A DNA stretch of 64,000 nucleotides from Cyclobacteriaceae bacterium (GTDB taxonomy: Bacteria > Bacteroidota > Bacteroidia > Cytophagales > Cyclobacteriaceae). Position 1 is the first letter of the stretch; every line of letters begins with the position of its first letter. The stretch is from positions 124,001 through 188,000 of the forward strand of contig JAEUUC010000010.1 in the NCBI GenBank assembly GCA_016787665.1, read 5' to 3'. The position numbers were made by a program, and so were the translations under genes. Positions 9,192 through 18,589 of the stretch are shown here, piece by piece. Under the pieces are notes generated by a model. That model made no database searches, was not told where the DNA came from, and was given only the letters and a program-made list of their open reading frames with translations.

Positions 9192-10895
9192 ATGATATCA
9201 GGTAAATTTCCAGCTCTTTGCGTGGCCTTATGCCTTGGCATTTTCATTTTTTCCTGCAGTACCGAACCTAAGGCGGACCTTATTTTCGTCAACGGCAAAG
9301 TGTGGACAGGCGAAAACGACTCTTCGTTTGTGGAAGCCGTGGCAATCCGGGGAAACAAGATACAGGCAACGGGCAAGAGCGTTGACATCGAAAAACTCGG
9401 GGGGAAAGATTCCAAACGCATTGATCTCAACGGGCAACTTATGATCCCGGGATTCAACGATGCCCACATTCATTTTCTGAGGGGCTCCATGGGTCTTGAT
9501 GAGGCCGACTTAACCGATGCCCGCACAGCAGCCGAGGTGGTGGAGATCATCAATACATTTTATGCCAACCATTCAGATAAGTCGTGGGTTATTGGCAGAG
9601 GGTGGCAGTACTCAAGCTTCGAAAGGGGATTACCCGATCACCAATCGCTCGCAGGCATTACCAATGACGTGCCGGTTTTTATACGCGCCTATGATAGCCA
9701 CAGTGCGTGGGCAAACCGAAAGGCGTTGCAGATGGCCGGCATTGACCGTAACACAACCTACGAAGGGTTCGGGGAAATAGTGAAAGACCAAAATGGTGAA
9801 CCCACAGGAACACTTCGCGAGAGTGCCATGTGGTTGGTGGGTAAACTTGTTCCGAAGCCTGATGTGGAGGAAGAACTCAACGCGCTGCGCGCAGGTATGA
9901 AACGGGCAGCCTCGCTGGGCATTACCAGCATTCAAAATGCAGACGGAACAGAGGAAGATCTGAAACTCTACCTTCAACTTTTGAAAAACAAGGAGTTGAC
10001 CTTGCGGTATGCCGCAGCCTTCTCTGCCGGAAAGCAAACACAAGAAAAAGACATCAACCGCTTTCGCGAATTAAAAGACAGCCTGGGACCGAACAACCCG
10101 ATGTTGCGCGCAGATGCCATTAAGTTCGTGATTGACGGTGTCATCGAATCTCATACCGCCCATATGCTGGAACCGTATGCCGACTTGAGCAAAACCGACC
10201 CATTGGCGCACGGACAGATGGCCTTGCCGGTGGAGCAATACCAGCTAATGGTTGCTCAATTTGACAAATTGGGCTTTCGGATTTACACCCATGCCATTGG
10301 TGATAAAAGCGTTCGGGAATCCCTTCAGGCCTACGAAATGGCCATGAAAAAAAATGGCAAACGCGATTCCCGCCACCGGGTAGAACACATCGAAACCATC
10401 TCGCCCGATGACATCCCGAGGTTTGCCGCACTTGGCGTGATGCCGTCTATGGAACCCATTCATGCAGACCCCGGCACCACGGCCGTGTGGGCGGCTGCCG
10501 TTGGAGAAGAGCGGTTGCCGTGGTCATTCCCCTGGGCCTCTATGTTAAAGAACAATGCATTTCTGGTATTCAGCAGCGATTGGCCCGCCTGCATCGATCT
10601 GAATCCTATTCGAGGCCTGCACGTGGCTGTCAATCGCAGAACCCCCGAGGGATTTCCTGAAAATGGCTGGATTCCGGAACAAAAAATTTCAATGGCCGAA
10701 GCTCTCAAAGCCTATACTTCCGCGGGTGCCTACTCTTCTTTTGAAGAAAATGTTAAAGGAAAAATCAAAGAGGGCCAATTGGCCGACCTGATTGTGCTTT
10801 CCCAGGACTTGTTTACCATTGATCCGATGAAAACGCACGAAACACTGGTCAAAATGACCATCTTCGATGGCCGGGTGATTTATGAAAGAGATTAG
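9192..10895 (+). CDS. YtcJ-like amidohydrolase lipoprotein
   Basis: A 567-residue protein starting at ATG 9192. The frame extends to a TTG at 9144, but the ATG gives a proper lipoprotein signal with lipobox IFSC. The mature part follows the amidohydrolase family 3/YtcJ pattern: an N-terminal beta domain (DLIFVNGKVWTG), metal-binding DAHIHF, GRGWQYSSFERGLPDHQSL, KFVIDGVIESHTA, THAIGD, RVEHIE, and FSSDWPACIDLNPI near the end. These enzymes hydrolyse C-N or C-O bonds in amides, formamides or related compounds using one or two bound metals. The substrate is unknown. The lipid anchor places it in the envelope. It converges with the exonuclease gene downstream. Confidence 0.9.
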   Translation: MISGKFPALCVALCLGIFIFSCSTEPKADLIFVNGKVWTGENDSSFVEAVAIRGNKIQATGKSVDIEKLGGKDSKRIDLNGQLMIPGFNDAHIHFLRGSMGLDEADLTDARTAAEVVEIINTFYANHSDKSWVIGRGWQYSSFERGLPDHQSLAGITNDVPVFIRAYDSHSAWANRKALQMAGIDRNTTYEGFGEIVKDQNGEPTGTLRESAMWLVGKLVPKPDVEEELNALRAGMKRAASLGITSIQNADGTEEDLKLYLQLLKNKELTLRYAAAFSAGKQTQEKDINRFRELKDSLGPNNPMLRADAIKFVIDGVIESHTAHMLEPYADLSKTDPLAHGQMALPVEQYQLMVAQFDKLGFRIYTHAIGDKSVRESLQAYEMAMKKNGKRDSRHRVEHIETISPDDIPRFAALGVMPSMEPIHADPGTTAVWAAAVGEERLPWSFPWASMLKNNAFLVFSSDWPACIDLNPIRGLHVAVNRRTPEGFPENGWIPEQKISMAEALKAYTSAGAYSSFEENVKGKIKEGQLADLIVLSQDLFTIDPMKTHETLVKMTIFDGRVIYERD

Positions 10896-10962
10896 ATTTT
10901 TACGGCAGGTGCGCAGCGCTTACCTATGGTTGACAAAAACCCGGTAGTGTGATGACCCTGTA

Positions 10963-12357
10963 TTAGCGTGAATTCCCCGGAAGGGCATCAAACAAAACCA
11001 ACTCCACACCACGCGGTTTGGTGAGGTAGGAATTCACTACGTTTTGAACGATCCTGTTTTCTCGCGAAGGCTCAACCCACTGCCTGACCGTCTCTACATC
11101 GCGGAAAACAACTTCTTCATCTACAAAACCAAAACCCACATAGCTGCCTTTCTCCACCAGCACCACCGACTTCTCGTTCGACTGGCGGCCCTTGCCGATC
11201 ATGGCCACGGTGGGTCCCTCTTCCAGAAAAGAACTCACCGCACTTTCCAACCGCTTGTTGTATTTCTTCACACTCTCCACGCCCTGGCAAGCGCCCTTGC
11301 AGGTGCCCGACTGATGACTGAAGCAAAGGCCTTTCGCCAGCTGCAACCCGGAAAGCTTCGGGCAGAGCTCGTACTCCTTTACCTTCTCCCACAAAAAACT
11401 CCATGCTTCGGCCTTGTTGGTAAACGTGACCATCGGTTGCGATCCCCGCACCACCTGATTCACCACAAAACGCTGATAGCCGTTGCGGTCTTCATACTGG
11501 AAAACACCCCACTCCTCGGTCTTGTATTTCTGGGCCAGGTTATACTTAGGCCAGAGTCTCCGAATCTCCTGAGCCTCCAGGATGAGGGCAATCAACTCAC
11601 TGCCGGTTAACTCCCAGGTGATGCGGCAGATTTCATTGCGAATGTTGCTGCGGTTCCACTCCCGTGCTTCACCGGTAAAATGCCCGGCAATTCTTTTTTT
11701 GATGTTGATGGCCTTACCCACATAAATCACTTCGCCCCGTTGGTTATGAAAATAGTATACGCCAGCCTTGGCCGGCAGCCGGTCGAAATCACCTTTCGGC
11801 AGGTTGGGGGGCAAAATGGTCTCGCCCGAATTTCGTTTCAGCGCCTGGGCAATCACACCGGTTTTATCGCGCCTCAGCAATTCATGAAAAATCCGGGCTG
11901 TCGCTTGTGCATCTCCGCCCGCGCGGTGGCGGTTGATGATTCGAATGCCCAGGCTCTCGGCCAAACGCCCGAGACTATACGACTCCAGGCCGGGAATGAT
12001 TTTACGGCTAAGGCGGACGGTGCAAAGCTTTTTGGCCGCGAAAGGCAAACCGGCTTCTTCAAATTCCTTTTTTAGAAAGCTATAGTCGAAGTGCGCATTG
12101 TGCGCTACAAACACGCGGTCTTTAAGGCGGTCCAATACCTGTTGCGCTACCTGATCGAAGGCGGGGGCCTCTTCCACCATTTGCGTGGTAATGCCGGTGA
12201 GACCCGTGATGTAATGGGGAATTTTACGCCCGGGGTTGATTAAGGTATGAAACTCACCCGTGATCTGGACACCATCGTGGTGATAAATGGCGATTTCCGT
12301 TACGCGGTGATGGTCGGCATAGCCGCCTGTAGTCTCAATATCAACGATGGCGTACAC
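10963..12357 (-). CDS. DEDDh exonuclease fused to UvrC-like GIY-YIG nuclease domain
   Basis: A 464-residue protein starting at GTG 12357. Residues 1-170 are a DnaQ-like 3'-5' exonuclease: DIETTGG with D6 and E8, VAHNAHFDYSFL, and HRAGGDAQATA near 150, which completes the DEDDh set. From about 195 to 275 there is a GIY-YIG nuclease (KAGVYYFHNQRGEVIYVGKA, then KRI), as in UvrC and Cho. A C-terminal region with a CX3C-like stretch (SGTCKGACQG) follows. Such fusions are widespread in Bacteroidota and are often annotated as the DNA polymerase III epsilon subunit. A repair role, cutting and trimming damaged DNA, is more likely than replicative proofreading. It is cytoplasmic and monocistronic. Confidence 0.9.
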   Translation of the reverse strand: MYAIVDIETTGGYADHHRVTEIAIYHHDGVQITGEFHTLINPGRKIPHYITGLTGITTQMVEEAPAFDQVAQQVLDRLKDRVFVAHNAHFDYSFLKKEFEEAGLPFAAKKLCTVRLSRKIIPGLESYSLGRLAESLGIRIINRHRAGGDAQATARIFHELLRRDKTGVIAQALKRNSGETILPPNLPKGDFDRLPAKAGVYYFHNQRGEVIYVGKAINIKKRIAGHFTGEAREWNRSNIRNEICRITWELTGSELIALILEAQEIRRLWPKYNLAQKYKTEEWGVFQYEDRNGYQRFVVNQVVRGSQPMVTFTNKAEAWSFLWEKVKEYELCPKLSGLQLAKGLCFSHQSGTCKGACQGVESVKKYNKRLESAVSSFLEEGPTVAMIGKGRQSNEKSVVLVEKGSYVGFGFVDEEVVFRDVETVRQWVEPSRENRIVQNVVNSYLTKPRGVELVLFDALPGNSR

Positions 12358-12419
12358 GTGTCAAAAGTAGTTTATTCAACACCAAAACCATCTCAAAAAG
12401 TTTGCTTTACTTTAAAGCA

Positions 12420-12770
12420 ATGAACGGCATTATCCGGTTTTTTCTCTCTGGTGTAGGGGTTATCCTGACAGCGTATCTGCTGCCGGGTGTGCATGTAACC
12501 GACTACTGGACGGCCCTATTGGCCGCGGTGTTGATCACCCTCGCCAATATTTTTGTTAAACCCATTCTGGTTGTTTTTACGATACCGATTACGGTGGTGA
12601 CGCTCGGCCTTTTTCTGTTGGTGATCAACGCCCTCATGGTGCTGCTGGTAGACCATTTCGTAGACGGCTTTCAGGTTGATGGGTTTTGGTGGGCGCTGGC
12701 GTTCAGCGTCATCCTGTCGGTGTTCAACAGTTTGTTTACCGACTTGACCAAAAGCAAAAAGAACGATTAG
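12420..12770 (+). CDS. Small four-helix membrane protein, phage-holin-4-2-like (YvlD-type)
   Basis: A 116-residue protein from ATG 12420 with about four hydrophobic helices. It shows family features such as LLPGVHVTDYWTALLAAVLITLANIFVKPILV and a central LPxxxxTLGLFxxxxNALM-like segment (TIPITVVTLGLFLLVINALM). Proteins of this group are called phage holin family IV or YvlD. In bacteria they are usually chromosomal membrane proteins with unknown roles, and nothing here suggests a prophage. It is the first gene of a tight + strand run; the next gene starts 6 bases after its stop. Confidence 0.85.
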   Translation: MNGIIRFFLSGVGVILTAYLLPGVHVTDYWTALLAAVLITLANIFVKPILVVFTIPITVVTLGLFLLVINALMVLLVDHFVDGFQVDGFWWALAFSVILSVFNSLFTDLTKSKKND

Positions 12771-12776
12771 CGCGCC

Positions 12777-13691
12777 TTGAATTCGCTCGACTCCATTCGT
12801 CTCAACTTCAGTGCCGACAGCCTGTGGGGTCTTAACATCATTCTGGCGGTCATCATGTTCGGCATTGCGCTGGAACTTACCGTGGATGACTTTCGGAGAT
12901 TAAAAGACAACCCTCGCGCTTCCGTGGTAGGTGTGTTGGCCCAGTTCGTATTGCTGCCGGCCTTCACCTTTCTGTTGGTGTACATCCTTCGCCCGCACCC
13001 GAGCCTTGCCCTGGGCATGTTTCTGGTAGCCGCCTGCCCGGGTGGCAACATCAGCAACTTCTTAACGCACCTCGCGCGCGGCAACACAGCCCTCAGCGTA
13101 AGCCTGACAGCCGTGGGCACGGTGCTGGCCATCTTCACTACTCCGCTCAACCTCAGCCTCTGGGCTTCACTTTATCCACCCACATCCGGGTTACTTAAGG
13201 AAATTTCGCTCGATGCGTGGAACATGATTGAAACAATCATCACACTGGCGGGCATTCCGCTGGTGCTGGGCATGCTCGTGCGACATTACCTGCCGCGTGC
13301 GGCCCAGGTGGTGGCAAAAGGCGTAAAGCCGGTCTCCATCTTTGTGTTCATCGGCTTTGTGGTTATCGCGTTTGGCAACAACTACGATCACTTCACCGAG
13401 CACATCGGCAAGGTGGCCGTGTTGGTACTGCTGCATAATGCGCTGGCACTGGCCACCGGGTTTTACGCTGCGCGGCTGGCCGGCCTACAACTCGCTGATC
13501 AGAAAACCATCGCCATTGAAACCGGCATTCAAAACTCAGGCCTCGGGCTCATCCTCATTTTCCGCTTTTTCGATGGGCTGGGCGGCATGGCCATCGTGGC
13601 CGCGTGGTGGGGCATCTGGCACATCCTCGCAGGGCTCTCACTCGCGTTGGTGTGGAGTCGCTGGAAAACGGCCACATCCATCGCCCGATGA
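12777..13691 (+). CDS. Bile acid:sodium symporter (BASS) family transporter
   Basis: A 304-residue membrane protein with nine to ten predicted helices. The start is a TTG at 12777, which gives the family-like N-terminus (LNIILAVIMFGIALELTVDDF); there is no ATG upstream after the preceding stop. Conserved features are ACPGGNISNFLTHLARGN in the first half and ETGIQNSGLGLIL in the second, the two crossover motifs of BASS transporters. The family moves organic anions with sodium; the substrate in Bacteroidota is unknown. Its TGA overlaps the ATG of the acyltransferase gene (ATGA), which suggests translational coupling. Confidence 0.9.
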   Translation: MNSLDSIRLNFSADSLWGLNIILAVIMFGIALELTVDDFRRLKDNPRASVVGVLAQFVLLPAFTFLLVYILRPHPSLALGMFLVAACPGGNISNFLTHLARGNTALSVSLTAVGTVLAIFTTPLNLSLWASLYPPTSGLLKEISLDAWNMIETIITLAGIPLVLGMLVRHYLPRAAQVVAKGVKPVSIFVFIGFVVIAFGNNYDHFTEHIGKVAVLVLLHNALALATGFYAARLAGLQLADQKTIAIETGIQNSGLGLILIFRFFDGLGGMAIVAAWWGIWHILAGLSLALVWSRWKTATSIAR

Positions 13692-14716
13692 TGCAGCGGA
13701 TCTTTTATGGGGTGTTGCGTACCTATGTGTGGGTAGGGCTGCATTTCTACTTCCGTCAATTGCGCGTAACCGGAACGCAACATATTCCAAAAGGCGCAGT
13801 GCTGTTTGCTGCCAATCATCAAAATGCATTTCTGGATGCCCTCCTGATCGTGTGTAGCAGCAAACGATACACGCACTTTCTCACGCGGGCCGATATTTTC
13901 CGGAATAGCTGGGTAAAAAAACTGCTGGGCCTCATCAACCTCATTCCCATTTACCGCATCCGCGATGGCTGGCAATCCCTGGGCGAAAACCAAACAACCT
14001 TTGATCGTTGTACGGATATCTTGTTGCAAGGCGAGGCACTCGTCATTTTCCCGGAAGGCAACCACGGATGGAAGCGTCAGCTGCGGCCCTTGAGCAAGGG
14101 CTTTACGCGTGCCCTGCAGGGAGCGTTGGAGCAACAACCCCAACAACCTGTGCACGTGGTGCCGGTGGGCATTAACTACACCGCCCATGAGCCATTTCGC
14201 ACGTCCGTACATGTGGTGTATGGCCCCAACTTTATGGCCAATGAGATTTACCGACCCAACGACCCCGCCAGTGCCCTGGCCTTGCGCGAACACCTGACCC
14301 AGCGGATGCAGCCGTTGATTACACACATACCCGAGCAACACTACGAACCGGTATATGCTGCCCTGGAGGCAACAGCACCCGACTACCTCGACCCGATTGC
14401 TTTGAATGAACAGGTCGCCCGGTTGATTGGCAGCCCTGCGCCAACTGCACGCCTGCAACCAACCCCAGCGGTAAACTTCAGCTACCGGCTATGGCGGCTG
14501 GTTCACTTCGCTCCACTACTCCTCTGGGCGCGCATTCGCAGCAAAATCAAAGATCCTGTGTTTGCTGCTTCCGTCAAGTTCGCCTTCGGCATTTTTGCCG
14601 TGCCCGCCTGGCAAGGAATGTTAGCAATCGTGTTAGCCGTTACGATAGGGCCATGGCCGGCCTTGCTCTTTTTCATTCTTCTCCTGGTCTGGACCTATTC
14701 ACTCCCACGCGCATGA
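13688..14716 (+). CDS. PlsC-like lysophospholipid acyltransferase
   Basis: A 342-residue protein from ATG 13688, chosen because this ATG overlaps the upstream stop. It carries the acyltransferase motif NHQNAFLDAL (the H-x5-D variant common in Bacteroidota), a RADIF region, the GLINLIPIYRIRDG block, and FPEGNHG, the family's glycerol-phosphate binding motif. Two hydrophobic helices near the C-terminus (about 290-340) suggest a membrane anchor. It probably transfers acyl chains to a glycerophospholipid or related lipid at the inner membrane. The C-terminal extension is longer than in minimal PlsC. Its stop overlaps the start of the zinc-ribbon gene. Confidence 0.9.
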   Translation: MMQRIFYGVLRTYVWVGLHFYFRQLRVTGTQHIPKGAVLFAANHQNAFLDALLIVCSSKRYTHFLTRADIFRNSWVKKLLGLINLIPIYRIRDGWQSLGENQTTFDRCTDILLQGEALVIFPEGNHGWKRQLRPLSKGFTRALQGALEQQPQQPVHVVPVGINYTAHEPFRTSVHVVYGPNFMANEIYRPNDPASALALREHLTQRMQPLITHIPEQHYEPVYAALEATAPDYLDPIALNEQVARLIGSPAPTARLQPTPAVNFSYRLWRLVHFAPLLLWARIRSKIKDPVFAASVKFAFGIFAVPAWQGMLAIVLAVTIGPWPALLFFILLLVWTYSLPRA

Positions 14717-14877
14717 GTTCGAAGACCAAAGAATGCCCCGGCTGTGCCATGGATGTTGACGATGACGCCACCGCATGCCCCATTTGCGGGTACGAGTTTC
14801 CCGAACGGCCCCGGTGGATCATCTGGCTGGCCATTGCCCTGCTGTTGGCCATTTTGTGGTTATGGGTGCTGCGTTAA
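14713..14877 (+). CDS. Small zinc-ribbon membrane protein
   Basis: A 54-residue protein starting at an ATG that overlaps the acyltransferase stop (ATGA). The N-terminus holds two CxxC pairs, CPGC and CPIC with a following GYEFPER, which would bind one zinc ion. The C-terminus is a single hydrophobic helix (WIIWLAIALLLAILWLW) ending in LR. It is likely an inner-membrane protein with a cytoplasmic zinc ribbon. The coupling to the acyltransferase suggests co-expression; the function is unknown. Confidence 0.8.
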   Translation: MSSKTKECPGCAMDVDDDATACPICGYEFPERPRWIIWLAIALLLAILWLWVLR

Positions 14878-14996
14878 ATCGCGCGCAAAAGCGAATTCGT
14901 TCAACTTTCCTGTAACCTTTTCCATCTCACAAAGTAATCCCGTGGTGCAACCTCGGCCTCCGGCTCAGGTCTTTCACCTGTTAACCCCGCTACCTC

Positions 14997-17351
14997 ATGC
15001 TTCGCCACAGCCTGCTGCTGCTTTACCGCAATTTCCTCCGCGCCAAAAGCTATTTCACCATCAACCTGATTGGGCTCACGGCCGGCCTGGTGTGCACGCT
15101 GCTCATCTACCTGTGGGTGGTGGACGAACTGCGCATGAACCAGTTTCATGAAAAAGATGACCGGCTCTACCAGGTGATGGAACATCAGCAATATGCCGAT
15201 GAAATCATGACCACCACCTCTACGCCCGGCATACTGGCCGAAACGCTGAAAGCCGATTACCCGGAGGTTGAACATGCGGCTACCACCACGTGGATTCAGG
15301 ACTATACCCTGTCGGTGGGTGAGCTGAACGTAAAAGCAAAAGGCTACAGCGTGGGCCCTGACTTCTTTAACATCTTCTCGTTTCGCCTGCTGCAAGGCCA
15401 GCCCGACCAGGTCTTGAAAGACAAACTCTCGATCGTCATCTCGCGCGACCTGGCCATCAAACTCTACGGCACCGATCAGGCGCAGGGCAAAACCCTGGAA
15501 TTGCAACACGACAAAAGCTTTACCGTGAGCGGTGTGTTTGAAGGCACGCCCCGTCACTCTTCCCTACAATTTGATTTTGTAACCTCTTTCGAACTTTTTA
15601 AAGAAGAAAACGAGTGGGTACGGCAATGGGGTAACAACGGACCCAGCACGTTGATCACGCTCAAAGCCGGCACGGATGCCAACGCCTTTGCGGAAAAAAT
15701 CAAAGAGCTCGTCAAAAGCAAGAACGAGCAAACCAACGTTACGCTGTTTTTGCAGCGCTACAGCGAACGCTATTTGCATAGCCGTTTTGAAAACGGTAAG
15801 CCGGCTGGCGGGCGCATTGAATATGTGCGGCTGTTCAGCATCATTGCGGCCTTCATCTTGTTAATTGCCTGCATCAACTTTATGAACCTGTCCACCGCCC
15901 GTGCCTCGCGAAAGGCCCGCGAAGTGGGCATCAAAAAATCGGTGGGCGCTCAACGCCAATCCCTGATTGCGCAATTCCTGGCCGAGTCGATGGTTATGAC
16001 GCTATTGGCCGTTGTGCTGGCGTGGGTGCTGGTGTGGGCCATGTTGCCTGTGTTTAACCAGGTGACGGACAAAAAAATGATACTCGATTTCAGCGACCCG
16101 CAGTTGCTGCTGGGCCTGGTGGCGATCATTCTCTTCACCGGGCTGGTGGCCGGCAGCTATCCGGCCCTTTACCTGTCGGGGTTCCAGCCGGCTGCTGTGC
16201 TCAAAGGCGAAGTGAAAGGTTCCTGGGGCGAGCTGTGGGCCCGCAAGGGGCTGGTGGTCTTTCAATTTGCGCTGTCGGTAGTGCTCATTGTTTCGGTGCT
16301 GGTGATTTACCGCCAGATTGAATTTGTGCAGACGCAGAACCTGGGCTACAACAAAGAACACCTCATTTATTTTCCGCTGGAGGGGCGTGTGCGCGAACAA
16401 CGCGAAACGTTTCTGCAGCAAGTGCGGCAGGTGCCGGGTGTGCTCCAGGCTACCACCATGGGTCATAATCTGCTGGGTCGAAACAACAACACCAGCGGAC
16501 TCAACTGGGACGGCAAAGACCCCGAGGCGCGCATCCTGTTCGAAAACATTTCTGCGGACTACGGAGTACTGGCAACGCTGGGGCTGGAAATGGCTGAGGG
16601 TCGATTTTTTTCCGAAGAGTTCGGGGCGGACTCCACCAAAATTATTTTCAACGAAGCAGCCATTCGCGTAATGGGGTTAGATGAGCCGATTGGTAAAACT
16701 ATTCGCTTGTGGGATGAATACGATATGCAGATCATTGGCGTAGTCAAAGACTTTCATTTTCAATCCCTGCACGATGCGGTGAATCCGCTCTTCTTCCGCC
16801 TGAGTCCGGATAACACGTGGACGGGCATGATCCGGTTGGACGCGAATCGTGAAAAAGAAGCGTTAACTGCGCTGGAAAAATTCTACAAAGAGTTTAACCC
16901 CGGCTTCACGTTCGACTATAAGTTTCAGGATGTGGAATATGCCCGGCAGTATGCGGCCGAACAGCGCGTGGCCAAGCTCTCGTTCTACTTCGCCACCATG
17001 GCCATTGTTATTTCCTGCCTCGGTTTGTTTGGGTTGGCGGCTTTCACGGCCGAAAGGCGGCTGAAAGAAATCGGCATTCGCAAGGCGCTGGGCTCATCCT
17101 CCACGCGCATCGTGCTGTTGCTCTCGGGTGATTTTACGCAGATGGTGCTGCTGGCCATTGTACTGGGTTTGCCGGTGAGCTATTGGCTGCTCAAGCAATG
17201 GCTAACCCGGTTTGCCTTCCATGTGGAGTTGACCTGGGTGTACTTTGTTGGTGCCGGTGCGCTGGCGTTGGTGATTGCCTGGCTCACCGTGGCCTCCCAA
17301 GCCATCCGCGCCTCGCGCGTCAATCCGGTGCGGTGTTTGCGCGATCAGTAG
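14997..17351 (+). CDS. FtsX/MacB-type ABC transporter permease
   Basis: A 784-residue protein from ATG 14997. It has the eight-helix, two-module layout of Bacteroidota MacB-like permeases: an N-terminal helix (SYFTINLIGLTAGLVCTLLI), a periplasmic core domain, an FtsX module at about 280-400 (CINFMNLSTARASRKAREVGIKK), a second helix plus core domain from about 420, and a final FtsX module with the AFTAERRLKEIGIRKALGSS motif. No ATPase gene is adjacent. Such permeases in Bacteroidota often lie apart from their ATPase and are thought to act in export or envelope work. The AT-rich island begins just after its stop. Confidence 0.93.
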   Translation: MLRHSLLLLYRNFLRAKSYFTINLIGLTAGLVCTLLIYLWVVDELRMNQFHEKDDRLYQVMEHQQYADEIMTTTSTPGILAETLKADYPEVEHAATTTWIQDYTLSVGELNVKAKGYSVGPDFFNIFSFRLLQGQPDQVLKDKLSIVISRDLAIKLYGTDQAQGKTLELQHDKSFTVSGVFEGTPRHSSLQFDFVTSFELFKEENEWVRQWGNNGPSTLITLKAGTDANAFAEKIKELVKSKNEQTNVTLFLQRYSERYLHSRFENGKPAGGRIEYVRLFSIIAAFILLIACINFMNLSTARASRKAREVGIKKSVGAQRQSLIAQFLAESMVMTLLAVVLAWVLVWAMLPVFNQVTDKKMILDFSDPQLLLGLVAIILFTGLVAGSYPALYLSGFQPAAVLKGEVKGSWGELWARKGLVVFQFALSVVLIVSVLVIYRQIEFVQTQNLGYNKEHLIYFPLEGRVREQRETFLQQVRQVPGVLQATTMGHNLLGRNNNTSGLNWDGKDPEARILFENISADYGVLATLGLEMAEGRFFSEEFGADSTKIIFNEAAIRVMGLDEPIGKTIRLWDEYDMQIIGVVKDFHFQSLHDAVNPLFFRLSPDNTWTGMIRLDANREKEALTALEKFYKEFNPGFTFDYKFQDVEYARQYAAEQRVAKLSFYFATMAIVISCLGLFGLAAFTAERRLKEIGIRKALGSSSTRIVLLLSGDFTQMVLLAIVLGLPVSYWLLKQWLTRFAFHVELTWVYFVGAGALALVIAWLTVASQAIRASRVNPVRCLRDQ

Positions 17352-17384
17352 GTCCATGGGCTCTATTGATTCGTAAGACTTCGT

Positions 17385-17777
17385 CTAAATTGTTTCAACC
17401 TTTACACGCTTTAGCTTCCCGTTGTCGTCAAATTCAAGTATTAAAAATGTTGGGTCTAACCCACTCCGATAAAGTCCTAAGTTGTATGAAAAGCCAAAAT
17501 CTCTCTCAGGTTCTCCAAGTAGCTCTTTCACTTTAATACTATCCATTCCAATCGTCAGATGATTGTCGACTAGGTCGTCTAACATATAATGCCTGTCATT
17601 TTCTCCCATTTGGCGAATACTCCAATTAATTGTCCAAAGCCTTTTATCGAATTTTAATTTACCCTCATGGTAATCATATGCCATAACAAATTGTCCAACT
17701 GGTGAGAAAAAAAGGAGAACCCCTCCGAAAACGACAAGCACACTAAATCCTAGTACTATTTTTTGTCCCCGTGTCAT
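17385..17777 (-). CDS. Small membrane-anchored protein with BamE/SmpA-like segment
   Basis: A 130-residue protein from ATG 17777. Residues of about 7-28 are a hydrophobic anchor or signal (KIVLGFSVLVVFGGVLLFF). The later part contains IGMDSIKVKELLGEPE and then a beta strand with FDDNGKLKRVKVE, which resembles the SmpA/OmlA (BamE) fold, where a helix pair with xGMxxxxVxxxLGxP is followed by strands. This is a pattern match only; the true function is unknown. It is the last of three minus-strand AT-rich genes in the island. Confidence 0.6.
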   Translation of the reverse strand: MTRGQKIVLGFSVLVVFGGVLLFFSPVGQFVMAYDYHEGKLKFDKRLWTINWSIRQMGENDRHYMLDDLVDNHLTIGMDSIKVKELLGEPERDFGFSYNLGLYRSGLDPTFLILEFDDNGKLKRVKVETI

Positions 17778-17822
17778 TTAAATGTCTGCTGCCCTTTTTG
17801 TCAATGACTGACCTAACCCGCG

Positions 17823-17886
17823 AAACATAAACTTTAATTTGACACTACAGCCCGCAATTGCAAATCCTTGCTGTTGGTGGTAGTTT
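17823..17886 (-). repeat. 64-bp island repeat, copy A
   Basis: The + strand at 17823-17886 aligns without gaps to 18590-18653 with 52 of 64 identical bases (81%). The best-kept parts are AAACATAA, CTTTAAT and the 12-base run CCGCAATTGCAA. On the coding (minus) strand it begins directly after the stop of the upstream 197-codon gene, so it forms that gene's 3' flank. Confidence 0.8.
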
Positions 17887-18477
17887 TTATAACTCGACTT
17901 TAATTGAAGCCTTTACTTCCTCGAACTCCTGCTGTGACACAAATCCTCTTTCAAACATCCAAAATAAATGCCTTGCTCTTGTCTCGTTGTCCAAATCTCT
18001 GTTGAGTATCAGATATTTGTTTCTCACATAAGTCGTGACCCTGTCCTTGAGAGTATTTACAAAGTAGTCAACATCTTGTCGCGAAGGCCTTTTTTGATAA
18101 AGAACAACTGAATACATGTCTGTTGGTAGAATGATTTCATCTTTTTTTGTCAAAAAGAACAAACTCAATGAAATTAAAGTCCCAATACCAAGGCCAGTGA
18201 TTATCTCCCAGTCCGCCTTTGTCTCTGGTATTGTGATTTTTGAAATCAGTGCCGCCAAAAAGAAAAAGCCAATTAGGATGGACATTAGAATAAAGAATAT
18301 GTCAACCTTACTTCGTCTAATTATTCTATTTATGTGTATGTCCTCGAAGGGAATGTCAGCCTCCAGAAATTGATTAAGTATACTTCGCTGGTATACAACG
18401 AGTCTCTCATTCTCTAAAATAAATTCTTTTGTACTCAGTCCACGTTTTTGGTTTAATCTAGCCATAAAAATTGCCAT
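17887..18477 (-). CDS. Two-helix membrane protein with SHOCT-like tail, island gene
   Basis: About 196 residues from ATG 18477. Other in-frame starts are 18465 and 18507; the 18507 form adds a sequence that looks like non-coding flank. It is not a recognised family. Two adjacent hydrophobic helices lie near residues 43-65 and 75-95 (VDIFFILMSILIGFFFLAALI, ITGLGIGTLISLSLFFL), after a charged cytoplasmic N-terminus. The C-terminus, RHLFWMFERGFVSQQEFEEVKASIKVEL, resembles the SHOCT short C-terminal domain (hydrophobic, G-x-I/V-x-x-x-E-F). The codon use is AT-rich. It sits between two copies of the 64-bp repeat, with the SEFIR gene upstream on the same strand. Confidence 0.65.
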   Translation of the reverse strand: MAIFMARLNQKRGLSTKEFILENERLVVYQRSILNQFLEADIPFEDIHINRIIRRSKVDIFFILMSILIGFFFLAALISKITIPETKADWEIITGLGIGTLISLSLFFLTKKDEIILPTDMYSVVLYQKRPSRQDVDYFVNTLKDRVTTYVRNKYLILNRDLDNETRARHLFWMFERGFVSQQEFEEVKASIKVEL

Positions 18478-18589
18478 CAACGTTTGCGTTTCTGCAGTGG
18501 CGGGCATAGGAGGCTTTAAAAATGGAGCGCAGCGGAATGTTAAAGCCTACCCGCTGTGAGATTGTCCCCTGTGACCGAACCGCATTTGA

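Noticed and set aside
12420..12770. Prophage remnant suggested by the holin-family name
   Set aside because: The family is chromosomal in most bacteria and no phage genes are around it.
13529..14458. 309-codon minus-strand frame across the acyltransferase gene
   Set aside because: Antisense to a gene with NHQNAFLD and FPEGNHG motifs; no signal or domain of its own.
18478..18507. Upstream start at 18507 for the two-helix island protein
   Set aside because: The added residues PATAETQT come from the flank between cassettes; ATG 18477 or 18465 gives a better start.
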